Assembly: GCF_002288925.2 (NCBI RefSeq) | Contig: NW_022098045.1 | Location: 5,925,519-5,989,518, forward strand | Direction of reading: 5' to 3' | Length of the DNA stretch: 64,000 nucleotides | DNA from: Delphinapterus leucas | Taxonomy: Eukaryota > Chordata > Mammalia > Artiodactyla > Monodontidae | The notes under the pieces: generated by a model | Told to the model about the DNA's origin: nothing | Database searches by the model: none | Seen by the model: only the letters and a program-made list of their open reading frames with translations | Position numbers and translations under genes: made by a program | Part shown: positions 11,849 through 24,279 of the stretch, piece by piece | Layout: every line of letters begins with the position of its first letter | How positions within the stretch are numbered: the stretch's first letter is position 1

Positions 11849-12919
11849 TTGGGACACTTTTGAAAGTGAACTTTATATATAACATATAAGATAACTGGTA
11901 CACTATTGAGAGGGGATGGTTAAAACCATTAAATCAGGAGAAACTGCTCAGCTCGTGGCTTCTCCCTCAGGAGGGAAAGACTAGTACATTCATCCAACAT
12001 TCCAGCTTTTCAGGGGCTACCAAGGACTATTATCTGTCTAGCCTGATTTGGAATGCTGATGAAGAACTGACATACTTTGGGTGCCTGAGGGCCACTGAAA
12101 ATGAAAGAGAGCTCAGTGGCTTGGTGCTGCACCAGAGAGCCTGAGGTCCAGAGAGACATCAGAGGGAGCAAGAGATTATGAGTGCCAGAAAAAGAAACAG
12201 GCAAACCTCTCTACCGGGGAAATTACATGTACAAGGCCAGAGAAGACATATCCTCAGAAAGTTTGAGAGAGCTCCAGAATCTCTATCCAGGCTGATTGGT
12301 GAAAGTCTTCCCCTGTACAAAGGCAGTCTGTAAAGAATGGGAGAGGTGGCTATTCTTTCAAATACCCAAATCCCAGCAAAATATAACAAGGCATATGAAG
12401 CAACAGAGAAACATGACACAGTCAATGGAACCAAATAAATCTCCAGAAACTGACCCTAAGAAATGGAAATCAATTAATTATGTGGTAAAGAATTTAAGAT
12501 AACCATCTTAAAGAAGCTCAGTGGGCTACAAGATAACACAGACAACTAAAAAAAAAAAAAAGAAAAAAATCAGGAAATGATATATGACCCAAAATCAGAA
12601 TATCAACAAAGAGACAGAAACTATTAAAAAGAACCGAAGAGAAAGTCTGGAGCTGAAGAATACAGTAATTGAATTGAACGATTCACGAGAGGGTTTCAAA
12701 AGCAGACTTGATCAAGCAGAAGAAACTATCAGTGAACTCAAAGAATCTATAGGAAAGGAAAAATTCCACTAGCAAAGGCAAACACATAATAAAAACTGTG
12801 GATCAACCACTTAAATAAGCTAGTACAAAGATTGAAAGACAAAAAAATTGTAAAATCAACTATAACTACAATAAATAGTGAAGGGATAAACATGAAGATG
12901 TAAAATATGACCTCAGAAA

Positions 12920-13143
12920 CACAAAAGCGGGGACATCCCTGGTGGTCCAGTGGTTAAAACTTTGCCTTCCACTGCAGGGCGTGTGGGTTCGATCCCAGGT
13001 CGGGGAGCTAAGATCCCACATGACTCATGGCCAATAAACCAAAACATAAAGCAGAAGCAATATTGTAACAAATTCAATAAAAGACTAAAACTGGTCCACA
13101 TCAAAAAAAAAAAAAAAGCTTAAAAAAACCCCACAAAAGTGGG
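12920..13143 (+). mobile_element. older CHR-type tRNA SINE with TSD
   Basis: Head ggacatccctggtggtccag, RNA polymerase III B-box-like gggttcgatccc, body, then cacatc plus an A15 tail. The flanks cacaaaagcggg (12920-12931) and cacaaaagtggg (13132-13143) are a 12-bp duplication differing at one CpG, consistent with age. It lacks the gagaggcccgcgtaccgc 3' end of the younger SINEs here. Confidence 0.85.
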
Positions 13144-15002
13144 GGAGGTGAGTAAAAAAATGTAAATCTTTTAGAATGTACTTGAACTTAAAGGACTACC
13201 AGTTTAAAACAAATAGATATAGTTATAGGTCAACACACATGAACCCCGTGGTAACCAAAAACCAAAAACCTACCATAGATACACAAAAACAAGACATAAA
13301 GGAACACAAGTATATCACTAAGGGATCCATCAAACCACAAGGGAAGAAACTAAGAGAAGAAGAAATGAACAGAAAAGAACTAAAAAAACACCCAGAAAAT
13401 AAGTAACAAAATGGCAATAAGAACATACCTATCAATAATCACTTTAAATGTCAGTGGACTAAATGCTCCAATCAAAAGACATAGGGTGACTGACTGGATT
13501 AACAAACAAGACCCATCTATATGCTGCTTATAAGAGACTCCCTTCAGAGCTAAAACACAGACTGAAAGTGAGGGAATGGAAAAAGATATTTCATGCATAT
13601 GGCAATGACAAGAAAGTTGGGGTAGCAGTTCTCTCATATCAGACAAAATTGACTTTAAAACAAAGTCTATAACAGAAGACAAAGAAGGGCATTATATAAT
13701 GACAAAAGGATTAATACAAGAAGAGGATATAACGCTTGTTAACATATATGCACCTAATACAGGAGTACCTAAATATATAAAGCAAATATTAACAGACATA
13801 AAAGGAGGAATTGACAGTAATAAAGTAATGGTAGGGGACTTTACCACTCCACTTACATCAATGAACAGTTCTTCCAGATAGAATCCAGACAGAAAATCAA
13901 TAAGGAAACAGTGAACATAAATGACACATTAGACCAGTTGGACTTAATAGATATCTACAGGACAGTCCATCCCAAAACAGCAAAATACACATTCTTTCAA
14001 ATGAACATGGAATGATCTCTAGGGTAGATCACAAAAGAAGTCTCAACAAATTTAAGGGGATAGAAACTATATCAAGCATTTCTTCTGACCACAACAGCAT
14101 AAAACTAGAAATCAATTACAGGAAGAAAAATGAGAAAAACACAAACACGTGGAAACTAAAAAACATACTACTAAAAAAAGCCACAATGGGTCAATGAAGA
14201 AATCAAAGAGGAAATCAGAAAATACCCTGGGATAAATAAAAATGAAAACAAAACTTTTCAGATCTATGGGATGCAACAAAAATAGTTCTAAGAGGGAAGC
14301 ATATAGCAATACAGGCCTACCTGAAGAAACAAGAAAAATCTCAAATGAACAACCTAACCCACCAACTAAAGGAATTAGAAAAAAAAAAAACAAACAAAGC
14401 CCAAAGTCAGCAGAAGGCAGGAAATAAAAAAGATCACAGAGGAAATAAATAAAATAGAGACCAATAAAACAATAGAAAAGGTCAATGAAACCAAGATCTA
14501 GTTTCTTGAAAAGATAAACAAAATTGGTAAGTCTCTAGCCAGGCTCATCAAGAAAAAAAGAGAGAGGATCCAAATAAAGAAAATAAAAAATGAAAGAGGA
14601 GACATAACAATCGATACCACAGAGATTCAAAAAATCATTAAAGAATACTACAAACAGTTACATGACAACAGATTGGACAACCTAGAAGAAATGGACAAAT
14701 TTCTACAAACATACAACCTTCCAAAACTGAATCATGAAGAAATAGACAAACTGAAAAGACCGCTCATTAGCAGTAAAATTGAATTTTTAATTAAAAAAAA
14801 AAAACCTCCCAGCACACAGAAGTCCAGGACCAACAGCTTCACAGAGGAATTCTACCAAAAATATAAAGAAGAGGTAATACCTGCCCTTCTCAAACTATTC
14901 CAAAAAAAATTAAAGAGGGCAGAACATTCCCAAATTCATCATACCAGACCTCCATTACCCTGATACCAAAAGCAGACAAAGATACTTTTAAAAAAAGAAA
15001 GA

Positions 15003-15196
15003 GGGCTTCCCTGGTGGTGCAGTGGTTGAGAGTCTGCCTGCCGATGCAGGGGACACGGGTTTGTGCCCCGGTCCTGGAAGATCCCACATGCCGTGGAGCG
15101 GCTGGGCCTGTGAGCCATGGCCGCTGAGCCTGCACGTCTGGAGCCTGTTGCTCTGCAACGGGAGAGGCCACAACAGTGAGAGGCCCGCATACCGCA

Positions 15197-15216
<20 letters not shown>
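15003..15216 (+). mobile_element. cetacean SINE inserted in old L1
   Basis: gggcttccctggtggtgcag through to gaggcccgcataccgc plus an A18 tail. It splits the RT domain of the 11.9-17.8 kb L1, so it is younger than that element. The flanking aaagaaag-type runs are compatible with a target-site duplication but too simple to prove one. Confidence 0.88.
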
Positions 15217-15228
<12 letters not shown>

Positions 15229-15753
15229 TTACAGGCCAATATCTCTGATGAGTAAAGATGCAAAATCCTCAACAAATTATTAGCAAACCAAATTCAACAA
15301 TATATAAAAAGGGTCACACACCATAATCAAGTGGGATTTGTTCCAGAGATGTGACATTGGTTCAATATTCTCAAATCAATCAATGTGATACATCATAATA
15401 ACAAAGGAAGGATAAAAATCACATGATCAACTCAATAGATGCCAAAAAAGCATTTGACAAAATTCAACATCCATTCATTATAAAAGCTCTCATCAATGTT
15501 TGTATAGAGGGAACATATTTCAACATAACAAAGGCCATTTATGACAAACCCACAGCTAACATCATACTCAAAAGTAAAAAAAGCTGAAAGCTTTTCCTCT
15601 AAAATCAGGAACAAGATAGGGATGCTCACTCTCACCACTTCTATTTAACATAGTATTGGCATTCCTAGCCACAGCAATCAGGTAAGAAAAAGAAACAAAA
15701 GGCATCTAAATTGAAAGGGAAGTTAAACTGTCACTATTTGCAGGTGACATGAT

Positions 15754-15805
<52 letters not shown>
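15754..15805. repeat. compound microsatellite (AT)n(AG)n
   Basis: About 12 AT dinucleotides followed by about 13 AG dinucleotides. It lies directly after the degenerate RT catalytic codons of the L1. Confidence 0.95.
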
Positions 15806-17760
15806 AAACCCTATAGTCTCACACACAAAAAAACTATTATAACTAATAAATTCAGTAAAGTTGCAGGATACAAGATTAATATACAGAATCTGTTGCTTTT
15901 CTATACAGTAATAATGAACCATCAGAAAGAGAATTCAAGAAAACAATCCCATGTATAATTGCATCAAAGAAAATAATATACCTAGGAATAAACTTAACCA
16001 AGGAGGTGAAAGACTTATACTCTGAAAACTATGAGACTGATAAAGGGAACTGAAAATGGCAGAAATAAATGTAAAGATATGCCATGTTCATGGATTGGAA
16101 GGATTAATAATGTTAAAATGTCCATACTACCCAAATGCAAACCCACATAAAAATACCCATGATATTTTTCACAGAACTAAAACAAATAACCCTAAAATTT
16201 ATATGGAACCACAAAAGACCCCAAATTGCCAAAGCAATCTTGAGAAAAAAGGACAAAGCTGAAGGTATCACACTCCCTGACTTCAGACTATACTCCAAAG
16301 CTCCAGTTATCAAAGCAATATGGTACTGGCACAAAAAACAGACGTAGAGATCAATGGAACAGGATAGAAAGCCCAGCAATAAACCTACACACCTACAACA
16401 AAGGAGGCAAGGATATACAATGGAGAAAAGACAGTCTCTTCAATAAGTGGTGCTGGGAAAACTGGACAGCTACATGTAAAAGAATGAAATTAGAACCTTT
16501 GCTCACACCATATACAAAAATAAAATCAAAATGGTTTAAAGACCAAGTGTAAGACCAGAAACTGCAAAACTCCTAGAAGAAAATATAGGCAGAACACTCT
16601 TTGATGTAAATCATAGCAATATTTTTTGCACCTGTTTCCTAAGGCAAAAGAAACAAAAGCAAAAATAAACAAATGGGACCTAACTAAATGTAAATGCTTT
16701 TGCACAGGAAAGGAAACCATCAACAAAACAAAAAGTCAACCTACTCAATGAGAGGAAAAAGTTTGCAAATGATATGATTAATAAGGGTTTAATATCCAAA
16801 ATATATAAACAGCTCATATAACCCAACATCAAAAACACAAACAATCTGATTTTTTTTAATGGGCAGAAGACCTGAATAGACATTTTTTCCAAAGAAGACA
16901 CACAGCTGGCCAACAGGCACATGAAAAGATGCTCAACATCACTAATCATCAGAGAAATGCAAATCAAAGCCACAGTGAGATTATCACCTCACACTTGTCA
17001 GAATGGCTATCATCAAAGAGTCTACAAATAACAAATGTTGGTGAGGGTGTGGAGAAAAGGGAACACTGGTACACTGCTGGTGGGAATGTGAATTGGTACA
17101 GTCACCATGGAAAACATCATGGGGTTTCCTCAAAATAATGAAAATAGAACTACCATATGACCCAGCAATTCCACCCCTGGGTATATATTCAAAGAAAACA
17201 ACAACACTAACTCGAAAAGATACATGCACCCCAATGTTCATAGCAGTGTTATTTACAATAGCCAAGGTATGGTAGCAACATAAGTTCCCATCACCAGATG
17301 AATGAATAAAGAAGACGTGGTATATATATACAATGAAATATTACTCAGTCTTAAAAAATAATGAAATTCTGCCATTTGCAACAATGTGGATGGACCTAGA
17401 GGGTATTATGCTTTGTGAAATAAGTCAGAGAAGACAAATACTGTGTGTTATCTTATATGTGGAATCTAAAAAATAACACAAATGAATATAACAAAACAGA
17501 AACAGACTCACAGATACAGAGAACAAACTTGTGGTTACCAGTGGGGAGAGGAAAGGGGGAAGGGGCTAGATAGCGGTAAGGGATTTAGAGGTACAAACTA
17601 CTATGTACAGAATAAATAAGTTACAAGAACATACTGTACATTACAGGGAATATAGTATTTTAATTTTAAATATAATGTATAAAAATTTTGAATCACTATG
17701 TTGTACACCTGAAACTAATATAATATTATAAATCAACTATATTTCAATTTAAAAAATAGA

Positions 17761-20075
17761 TTGTTATACTATAAAATGTTTCAGATAATCTCCATGGTAG
17801 GAAAATACCTAGAGAATGAGAACAGAATCACAGTCTGCACTGTAAAAAACCAACCAAACACAAAGGAAGACACTGAGAGAGAAATAAGACATAAAGAAAA
17901 AATTGACAAAATGGCAATAGTAAGTCCTTCCCTATCAGTACTTTAAATATAAATGGATTAAACGCCCCAAATCAAAAGACATCAAATGACTAAAATGGAT
18001 TTTAAAAAAAGATCCAACTATATGCTGTCTACAAGAGACTCACTTTAGATGTAAGGACACACACAGGCTGAAAGTGAAAGAATAGAAAAAGATAGTCCAT
18101 GCAAGTGGTAACCAGAAGAGAGCCGGGGTGGTAATAATTATGTCAGCAGAGACTTTAAGTCAAAAACTGTCACAAGACATAAAGAAGGACATTATGTAAT
18201 TATAAAAGGTCAATTCATGAGGAAGATTTAATAATTATAAATATATATGCACTAACATCAGAGCACTCCAATATGTGAAGCAAACATTGACAGAAACGAA
18301 GGAAGAAATAGGCAGTAACACAATAATAATAGTAGATTCCACAGCCCACTTTCAATAATGGATAGACCTACCAGACAGAAGATCAGTAAGGGGAAACAGA
18401 GGACTTACACAATACTAGAGACCAACTGGACCTAACAGATATACACAAAATTCTGTTCAACAATAGCAGAACACAAGTTCTTCTCAAGGATACATGGAAC
18501 ATTCTACAGGATAGAGCACATGTTAGGCCACAAAAAAGTCTTAACAAATTTAAGAAGATTGAAATCATACTAAGTATCTTTTCCTTTCACAATGGAATAA
18601 TATTAGAATTCAATAGCAAAATAAAAACTGGAAAATTCGCAAATATTTGGTAATTAAACAACACACTCTTGAACAACAAATGGGTTAAAGAAGAAGTCTC
18701 GAGGGAAATTAGAAAATATCATGTGATGAATGGAAATGATAATACAACATATCAAAACTTCCAGGATGCAGCAATAGCAGCACTAAGTTTATCGTTAGTA
18801 AATGCCTACATTAAAGAAGAAAGAGACCTCCACTCAATAACCTTACTTTACATTTCAAGGAAATAGAAAAAGTAGAACAAACTAAGCCCACACTTAGCAA
18901 AAGGAAGGACATAATAAAGATTAGAGCCAAAATAAATGAAATAAAGAATAGAAAAAAATTCAATAAAACTAAGAGCTGGTTTTTGAAAATGTAAACAAAA
19001 TTGACAGACTCAGCTAGATTAAGAAGAAAGAGAGAAGGCAACACAAATCAGAAATGGGAGAGATGTTTCAACTGATGCCACAAAAATAAAAAGGATTATA
19101 AAAGACTACTATGAACAATTATATGTCAGCAAATTGAATAATCTAGGAAAAAATGAATAAATTCCTAGAAACATACAACCTACTGAGACTGAATCAGGAA
19201 GAAATAAAAAATCTGAACAGACTTATAACTAGTAGGGAGACTGAATCATTAATCAAAAACCTCCCAACAAAGAAAAGCCCTGGACTTGACAGCTTTACTG
19301 GAGAAGTCTACCAAACATTTAAAGAAGAATTAAACTAATCCTTCTCAAATTCTTCTAAATATTAAAAAGAAGGGAGCACTTCTAAACACATTTTATGAGG
19401 CCAACATACCAAGGCCAGACAAAGATACTATAAGAAAAGACAAATTCAGACCAATACCCCTGATGAATATTGATGTGAAAATCCTCAACAAAATACTAGC
19501 AAACTGAACTCAACAGCACATTAAAAGGATTATACACTACAACAGAATGAGATTTATTACGATCCTGGAATGAGATGAGATTTATTACTACAATCCTGGA
19601 ATGCAAGGATGCTTCAATATACAAAAGTCAATCAATGTAATACACCACATTAATAGAATGAAGAGGGAAAGGCCACATGATCATCTCAATTGATGCAGAA
19701 AAAGCACTTATGAAATGTAACACCCTTTCATGATAAAAACACTCAACAAAGTAGAAGGAAACTACCTCAACAGAATAAAAGCCATATATGAAAAACCCAC
19801 AGCAAACCTCTTATTTTGCTTATTTTGTGAAATAAGCCAGTCATATGAAGACAGATATTACATAATTCCCTATGAGGTATGTAAAATAGTTGAACTTTTA
19901 GAAACAAAACATAGAATTGTGGTTGCCAGGGACTAGGGGGAGGAAGAAAAGGGGAGTTTCTGTTCAGTGAGTACAGAGTTTTTGGTTTTGCATAGAGTTT
20001 ATACTATTGTACCGTACACTTAAAAATGGTCAAGAGAGTAAATTTTGTTATATTTTTTTACCACAATTTTTTTAA
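17761..20075 (+). mobile_element. second plus-strand L1, internally deleted
   Basis: Starts in the ORF1-ORF2 linker (aaatggcaatagtaagtcct at ~17909). It runs through endonuclease and early RT regions in broken frames (e.g. [20 protein letters not shown] at ~19160) to about 19810. There ORF2 joins directly to an L1 3' end (tgcttattttgtgaaataag, then ttgccagggactagggggag), ending near 20075. Roughly the second half of ORF2 is missing at this junction. A local duplication of gagatttattac/tcctggaatg lies at 19550-19602. Confidence 0.8.
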
Positions 20076-20898
20076 AAAGTGTCCCAGTTAAGTTATATGT
20101 TATACATAGGTTAAGTTATGTTATGTTATATGGTCTCCCTACCAATGACACATAGCTGAGTCATTCAAGTAATCTGAAGCAAGCCATCTCCAACACTCCT
20201 CCCCAACTTACTCCAGAGAATGAATCACTCAGATCTGTGTTTTATGATAAATCTGCCTGAGGTGGGGGAAATATTCAAACTTCCATGACTTTCCGTGCTC
20301 TTTGCGTGTGCTCTTCCCCAGTTTGAAAAGGGCATGGCTTATCTGGGGAACTAGTCCATCTGCTGTGGCAGGGAAATAAGGGCTGAAGGGGTAGGAAGAA
20401 GGTGAGGTTGGAAAGGTCCAACGTTGTGCAAGTCCTTTCAAAATCTGACCCCATCCAAAAAGTGGGAAGTTTATCCTCTAGTCAATGGAAAAATCTCTAA
20501 AAAGTTTCCACAGCAGTGAGTGACAAGATCCCATTTGTGTTTTTAGAAAAATAATTCTGACAACTGCAAAGGATGGATTGGCAAGGGCAGAGTTGGTATG
20601 ACTCAGCTGGTGTCATCTATACTTTTGCAAAAACTTCTTAAAGAAATTGTGCAAGGGATGAATTTAGGAGATGTTTTTGAGGTAGGATTAAGAGGATTTG
20701 GTGACTGAAAGTAATGGAATTAACTGAAAAGCATTTGAAGGAATAAATGTAATTCACCTGGCATAGGGCCTGACACATAGTAGGCAACTAATACATATTA
20801 ATTTCCCCATTACTTAGAAGTACATATGCTTTACAAGGAGCATAATTGTTCTGTTACTTGGTTGCTGGAATAACTAGGATTCTTCTTTTAAAAATAAA
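20076..20898. other. intergenic sequence with a short MIR-like tail
   Basis: Unique DNA. About 20750-20805 (cacctggcatagggcctgac, acatagtaggcaactaatac) resembles the 3' end of a MIR on the plus strand. No gene seen. Confidence 0.5.
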
Positions 20899-21217
20899 TA
20901 CATGCATACCACATTTTATTGCACTTTGCTTTATTGTGCTTAGCAGATATTGCATTTTTTAGAAATGGAAGGTTTGTGGCAACCTTGTGTTGTCAGATGA
21001 TGGTTAGCATTTTTTATCAATAAACTATTTTTTAATTAAGGTATGTACATTGTTTCTTCTTTTTAGATACAATGCTATTGCACACTTAATAGACTATGGT
21101 ATAGTGTAAATATCACTTTTTATATGCACTGGGAAACCAAAAAACTTGGGTGCCTTGCATTATTGTGATATTTGTGGTATGGAATCAAACCTGAATTACC
21201 GCCGAGGTATGCCTGTA
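20899..21217. mobile_element. Tigger1-derived MITE (DNA transposon)
   Basis: A 315-bp element (20901-21215) flanked by the TA duplications of Tc1/mariner-class elements (20899-20900 and 21216-21217). Its ends are inverted copies: catgcatacc...ttttattgcactttgctt on the left, and nnccgaggtatgcctg on the right, whose reverse complement starts caggcatacctcgg. Internal phrases (ggaaggtttgtggcaacctt, gggaaaccaaaaaacttggg) match Tigger1 termini joined with the transposase gene missing, so it is non-autonomous. No coding potential. Confidence 0.85.
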
Positions 21218-21733
21218 ATATATTTTCATCTGGGAAAAGAATTTTAATACAATGGAAATAGAAACAACCAGTCAGGAAAACTTTTTGTAATCTTTGGCAA
21301 AATTGAGTCAAATTGAATATACTCATATCCTAAGACCATGCAACTCCACTTCTGTTTATAATCCCTGCAGAAAGTCTCATGTATGTGAAAACTGAGAACC
21401 AAGAACCAACCAAAATGTCCATAAAGAGGAAAATGGATAATGAATTGTAGACTATTCATATAATGGTATGCTATATAGTACTTATGAACATGGATAAATC
21501 CCAAAAATATATTAGGCAAAACAAAAAAGTTGCAACGAGATATGTATGATACCACTTAAGGTTTAAAACCTGTTAAATAATATTATGTAATAAATAAGAG
21601 GCTTGTATAAAGGAGGAGTGCATAGAAGATCTTAATTACAATTATGACATTTAACGTCTTTGAAAGAGGGGCTTGCACAGATAGAGCATAATGTTAAGAT
21701 TTGATAGAGGTACATACACTGGTGTTCATTACC
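21218..21733 (+). mobile_element. old L1 3'-region remnant
   Basis: The series accatgcaactccacttctg, 'accaaccaaaatgtccataa' and 'gttgcaacgagatatgtatg' follows the order of late ORF2 and 3' UTR of old L1s on the plus strand. Strongly diverged; the exact ends are uncertain. Confidence 0.5.
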
Positions 21734-24279
21734 AGATTCTCTATACTTTTTTTTTTAAACATCTTTATTGGAGTATAATTGCTTTACAATGTTGTATTAG
21801 TTTCTGCTGTATAACAAAGTGAATCAGCTTCACTGATGTATACATGTATCCCTATATCCCCTCCCTCTTGCATCTCCCTCCCATCCTGCCTATTTCACCC
21901 CTCTAGGTGATCAAAAAGCACCGAGCTGATCTGCCCATGCAATGCAGCTGCTTCCCACTAGCTACCTACTTCACACTTGGTATTGTATATATGTCAATGC
22001 TACTCTCTCACTTCGTCCCAGCTTACCCTTCCTCCTCCCCGTGTCCTCAAGTCCATTCTCTACGTCTGCGTCTTTATTCCTGTCCTGCCCTTAGGTTCAT
22101 CAGAACCATTTCTTTCTTTTTTTTTTAATTCTATATATATGTGTTAGCATACGGTATTTGTTTTTCTCTGACTTACTTCACTCTGTGTGACAGACTCTAG
22201 GTCCATCCACCTCACTACAAATAACTCAATTTCATTTCTTTATATGGCTGAGTAATATTCCATTGTATATATGTGCCACATCTTCTTTATCCATTCATCT
22301 GTCAATGGACACTTAGGTTGCTTCCATGTCCTGGCTATTATAAATAGAGCTGCAATGAACATGGTGGTACATGACACTTTTTGAATTATGGTTTTCTCAG
22401 GGTATATGCCCAGAAGTGGGATTGCTGGGTCGTATGGTAGTTCTATTTTTAGTTTTTTATGGAACCTCCATACTGTTCTCCATAGTGGCTGTATCAATTT
22501 ACATTCCCACCAACAGTGCAAGAGGGTTCCCTTTTCTTCACATCCTCTCCAGCATTTATTGTTTGTGGATTTTTGGATGATGGCCATTCTGACCGGTGTG
22601 AGGTGATACCTCATTGTAGTTCTGATTTTCATTTCTCTAATGATTAGTGATATTGAGCATCCTTTCATGTGTTTGTTGGCAGTCTGTATATCTTCTTTGG
22701 AGAAATGTCTATTTAGGTCTTCTGCCCATTTTTGGATTGGGTTGTTTGTTTTTTTGATGTTGAGCTGCATGAGCTGCTTGTAAATTTTGGAGATTAATCC
22801 TTTGTCAGTTGCAAATATTTTCTCCCATTCTGAGGTTTGTCTTTTCGTCTTGTTTATGTTTTCCTTTGCTGTACAAAAGCTTTTAAGTTTTGTTAGGTCC
22901 CATTTGGGTTTTTTTTTGCAGTACTTGGGCCTCTCACTGTTGTGGCCTCTCCCGTTGCGGAGCACAGGCTCCGGACGCGCAGGCTCAGCGGCCATGGCTC
23001 ACGGGCCCAGCCGCTCCGTGGCATGTGGGATCTTCCTGGACCGGGGCACGAGCCCACGTCCCCTGCATCGGCAGGCGGACTCTCAACCACTGCGCCACCA
23101 GGGAAGCCCTATTTTTGTTTTTATTTCTACTTCTCTAAGAGGTGGGTCAAAAAGGATCTTGCTGTGATTTATGTCAGAGTGTTCTTCCTATGTTTTCCTC
23201 TAAGGGTGTTTTATAGTGTCTGGCCTTATATTTAGGTCTTTAATCCATTCTGAGTTTATTTTTGTGTATGGTGTTGGGAAGTGTTCTAATTTAATTCTCT
23301 TACATGTAGCTGTCCAGTTTTCCCAGCACCACTTATTGAAGAGGCTGTCTTTTCTCCATTGTATGTTCTTGTTTCCTTTATCAAATATAAGGTGACCATA
23401 TGTGCGTGGGTTTATCTCTGGGCTTTCTATCCTGTTCCATTGATCTATATTTCTGTTATTGTGCCAGTACCATACTGTCTTGATTACTGAGGCTTTGTAG
23501 TATAGTCTGAGGTCAGGGAGCCTGATTCCTCCAGCTCCGTTATTCTTTCTCAAGATTGCTTTGGCTATTCGGGGTCTTTTGTGTTTCCATACACATTGTG
23601 AAATTTTTTGTTCTAGTTCTGTGAAAAATGCCATTGGTAGTTTGATAGGGATTGCACTGAATCTGTAGATTGCTTTGGGTAGTATAGTCATTTTCACAAT
23701 GTTGATTCTTCCAATCCAAGAACATGGTATATCTGTGTTTAGATCATCTTTCTTTCATCAGTGTCTTATAGTTTTCTGCATACAGGTCTTTTGTCTCTCT
23801 AGGTAGGTTTTTTCCTAGGTAGCTCATTCTTTTTGTTGCAATGGTAAATGGGAGTGTTACCTTAATTTCTCTTTCAGATTTTTCATCATTAGTGTATAGG
23901 AATGCAAGAGATTTCTGTGCCTTAATTTTGTATCCTGCTACTTACCAAATTCATTGATTAGCTCTAGTAGTTTTCTGGTAGCATCTTTAGGATTCTCTAT
24001 GTATAGTATCATATAGTGACAACTTAATGTCTTTTCTGATTTCTATTCATTTTATTTCTTTTTCTTCTCTGATTGCTGTGGCTAAAACTTCCAAAACTAT
24101 GTTGAATAATAGTGGTGAGAGTGGGCATCCTTGTCTTGTTCCTGATTTTAGGGGAAATGGTTTCAGTTTTTCACCATTGAGAATGATGTTGGCTGTGGGT
24201 TTGTCATATATGGCCGTTATTATGTTGAGGTAAGTTCCCTCAACGCCTACTTTCTGGAGAGTTTTTATAGATTCTCTAT
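21734..24279 (-). mobile_element. 5'-truncated L1, reverse orientation, with TSD
   Basis: The L1 body is 21745-24268, flanked by agattctctat at 21734-21744 and 24269-24279. In its own sense it begins inside the RT domain ([20 protein letters not shown], then [15 protein letters not shown]) and runs to the 3' UTR and tail (T-rich at 21749). Lesions include removal of the FADD catalytic codons near 24012: the phrase gtcatctgcaaac seen at 2532 in the other L1 is missing. It also carries a SINE at 22909-23109. Its sequence is close to 740-2790 of the full-length L1. Confidence 0.9.
22909..23109 (-). mobile_element. cetacean SINE nested in L1
   Basis: tttttttttgcagtacttgg through to ccaccagggaagccc, splitting the late ORF2 of the surrounding L1 between catttg and tatttttg. 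The A tail is short (9 T on the plus strand). It is younger than the host L1. Confidence 0.88.

Larger units (their letters stand above)
11890..17758 (+). mobile_element. near-complete old L1, multiply interrupted
   Basis: In the L1 sense, the 5'/ORF1 region runs ~11.9-13.4 kb (coiled-coil-like LDQAEETISELKESIGKE at ~12.7 kb). ORF2 starts near 13412 and continues to ~17.3 kb. The 3' UTR ends in ctatatttcaatttaaaaaa at 17758. Endonuclease fragments (NIYAPNTGVPKYIKQILTDI at ~13.74 kb), RT fragments (~14.67-16.3 kb) and the Cys-rich end are scattered over many frames with stops. The RT catalytic motif at 15737-15748 reads Phe-Ala-Gly-Asp, one Asp lost. Two SINEs (12932 and 15003) and an expanded microsatellite (15754) interrupt it. 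Dead copy, older than the L1 at 423. Confidence 0.85.
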
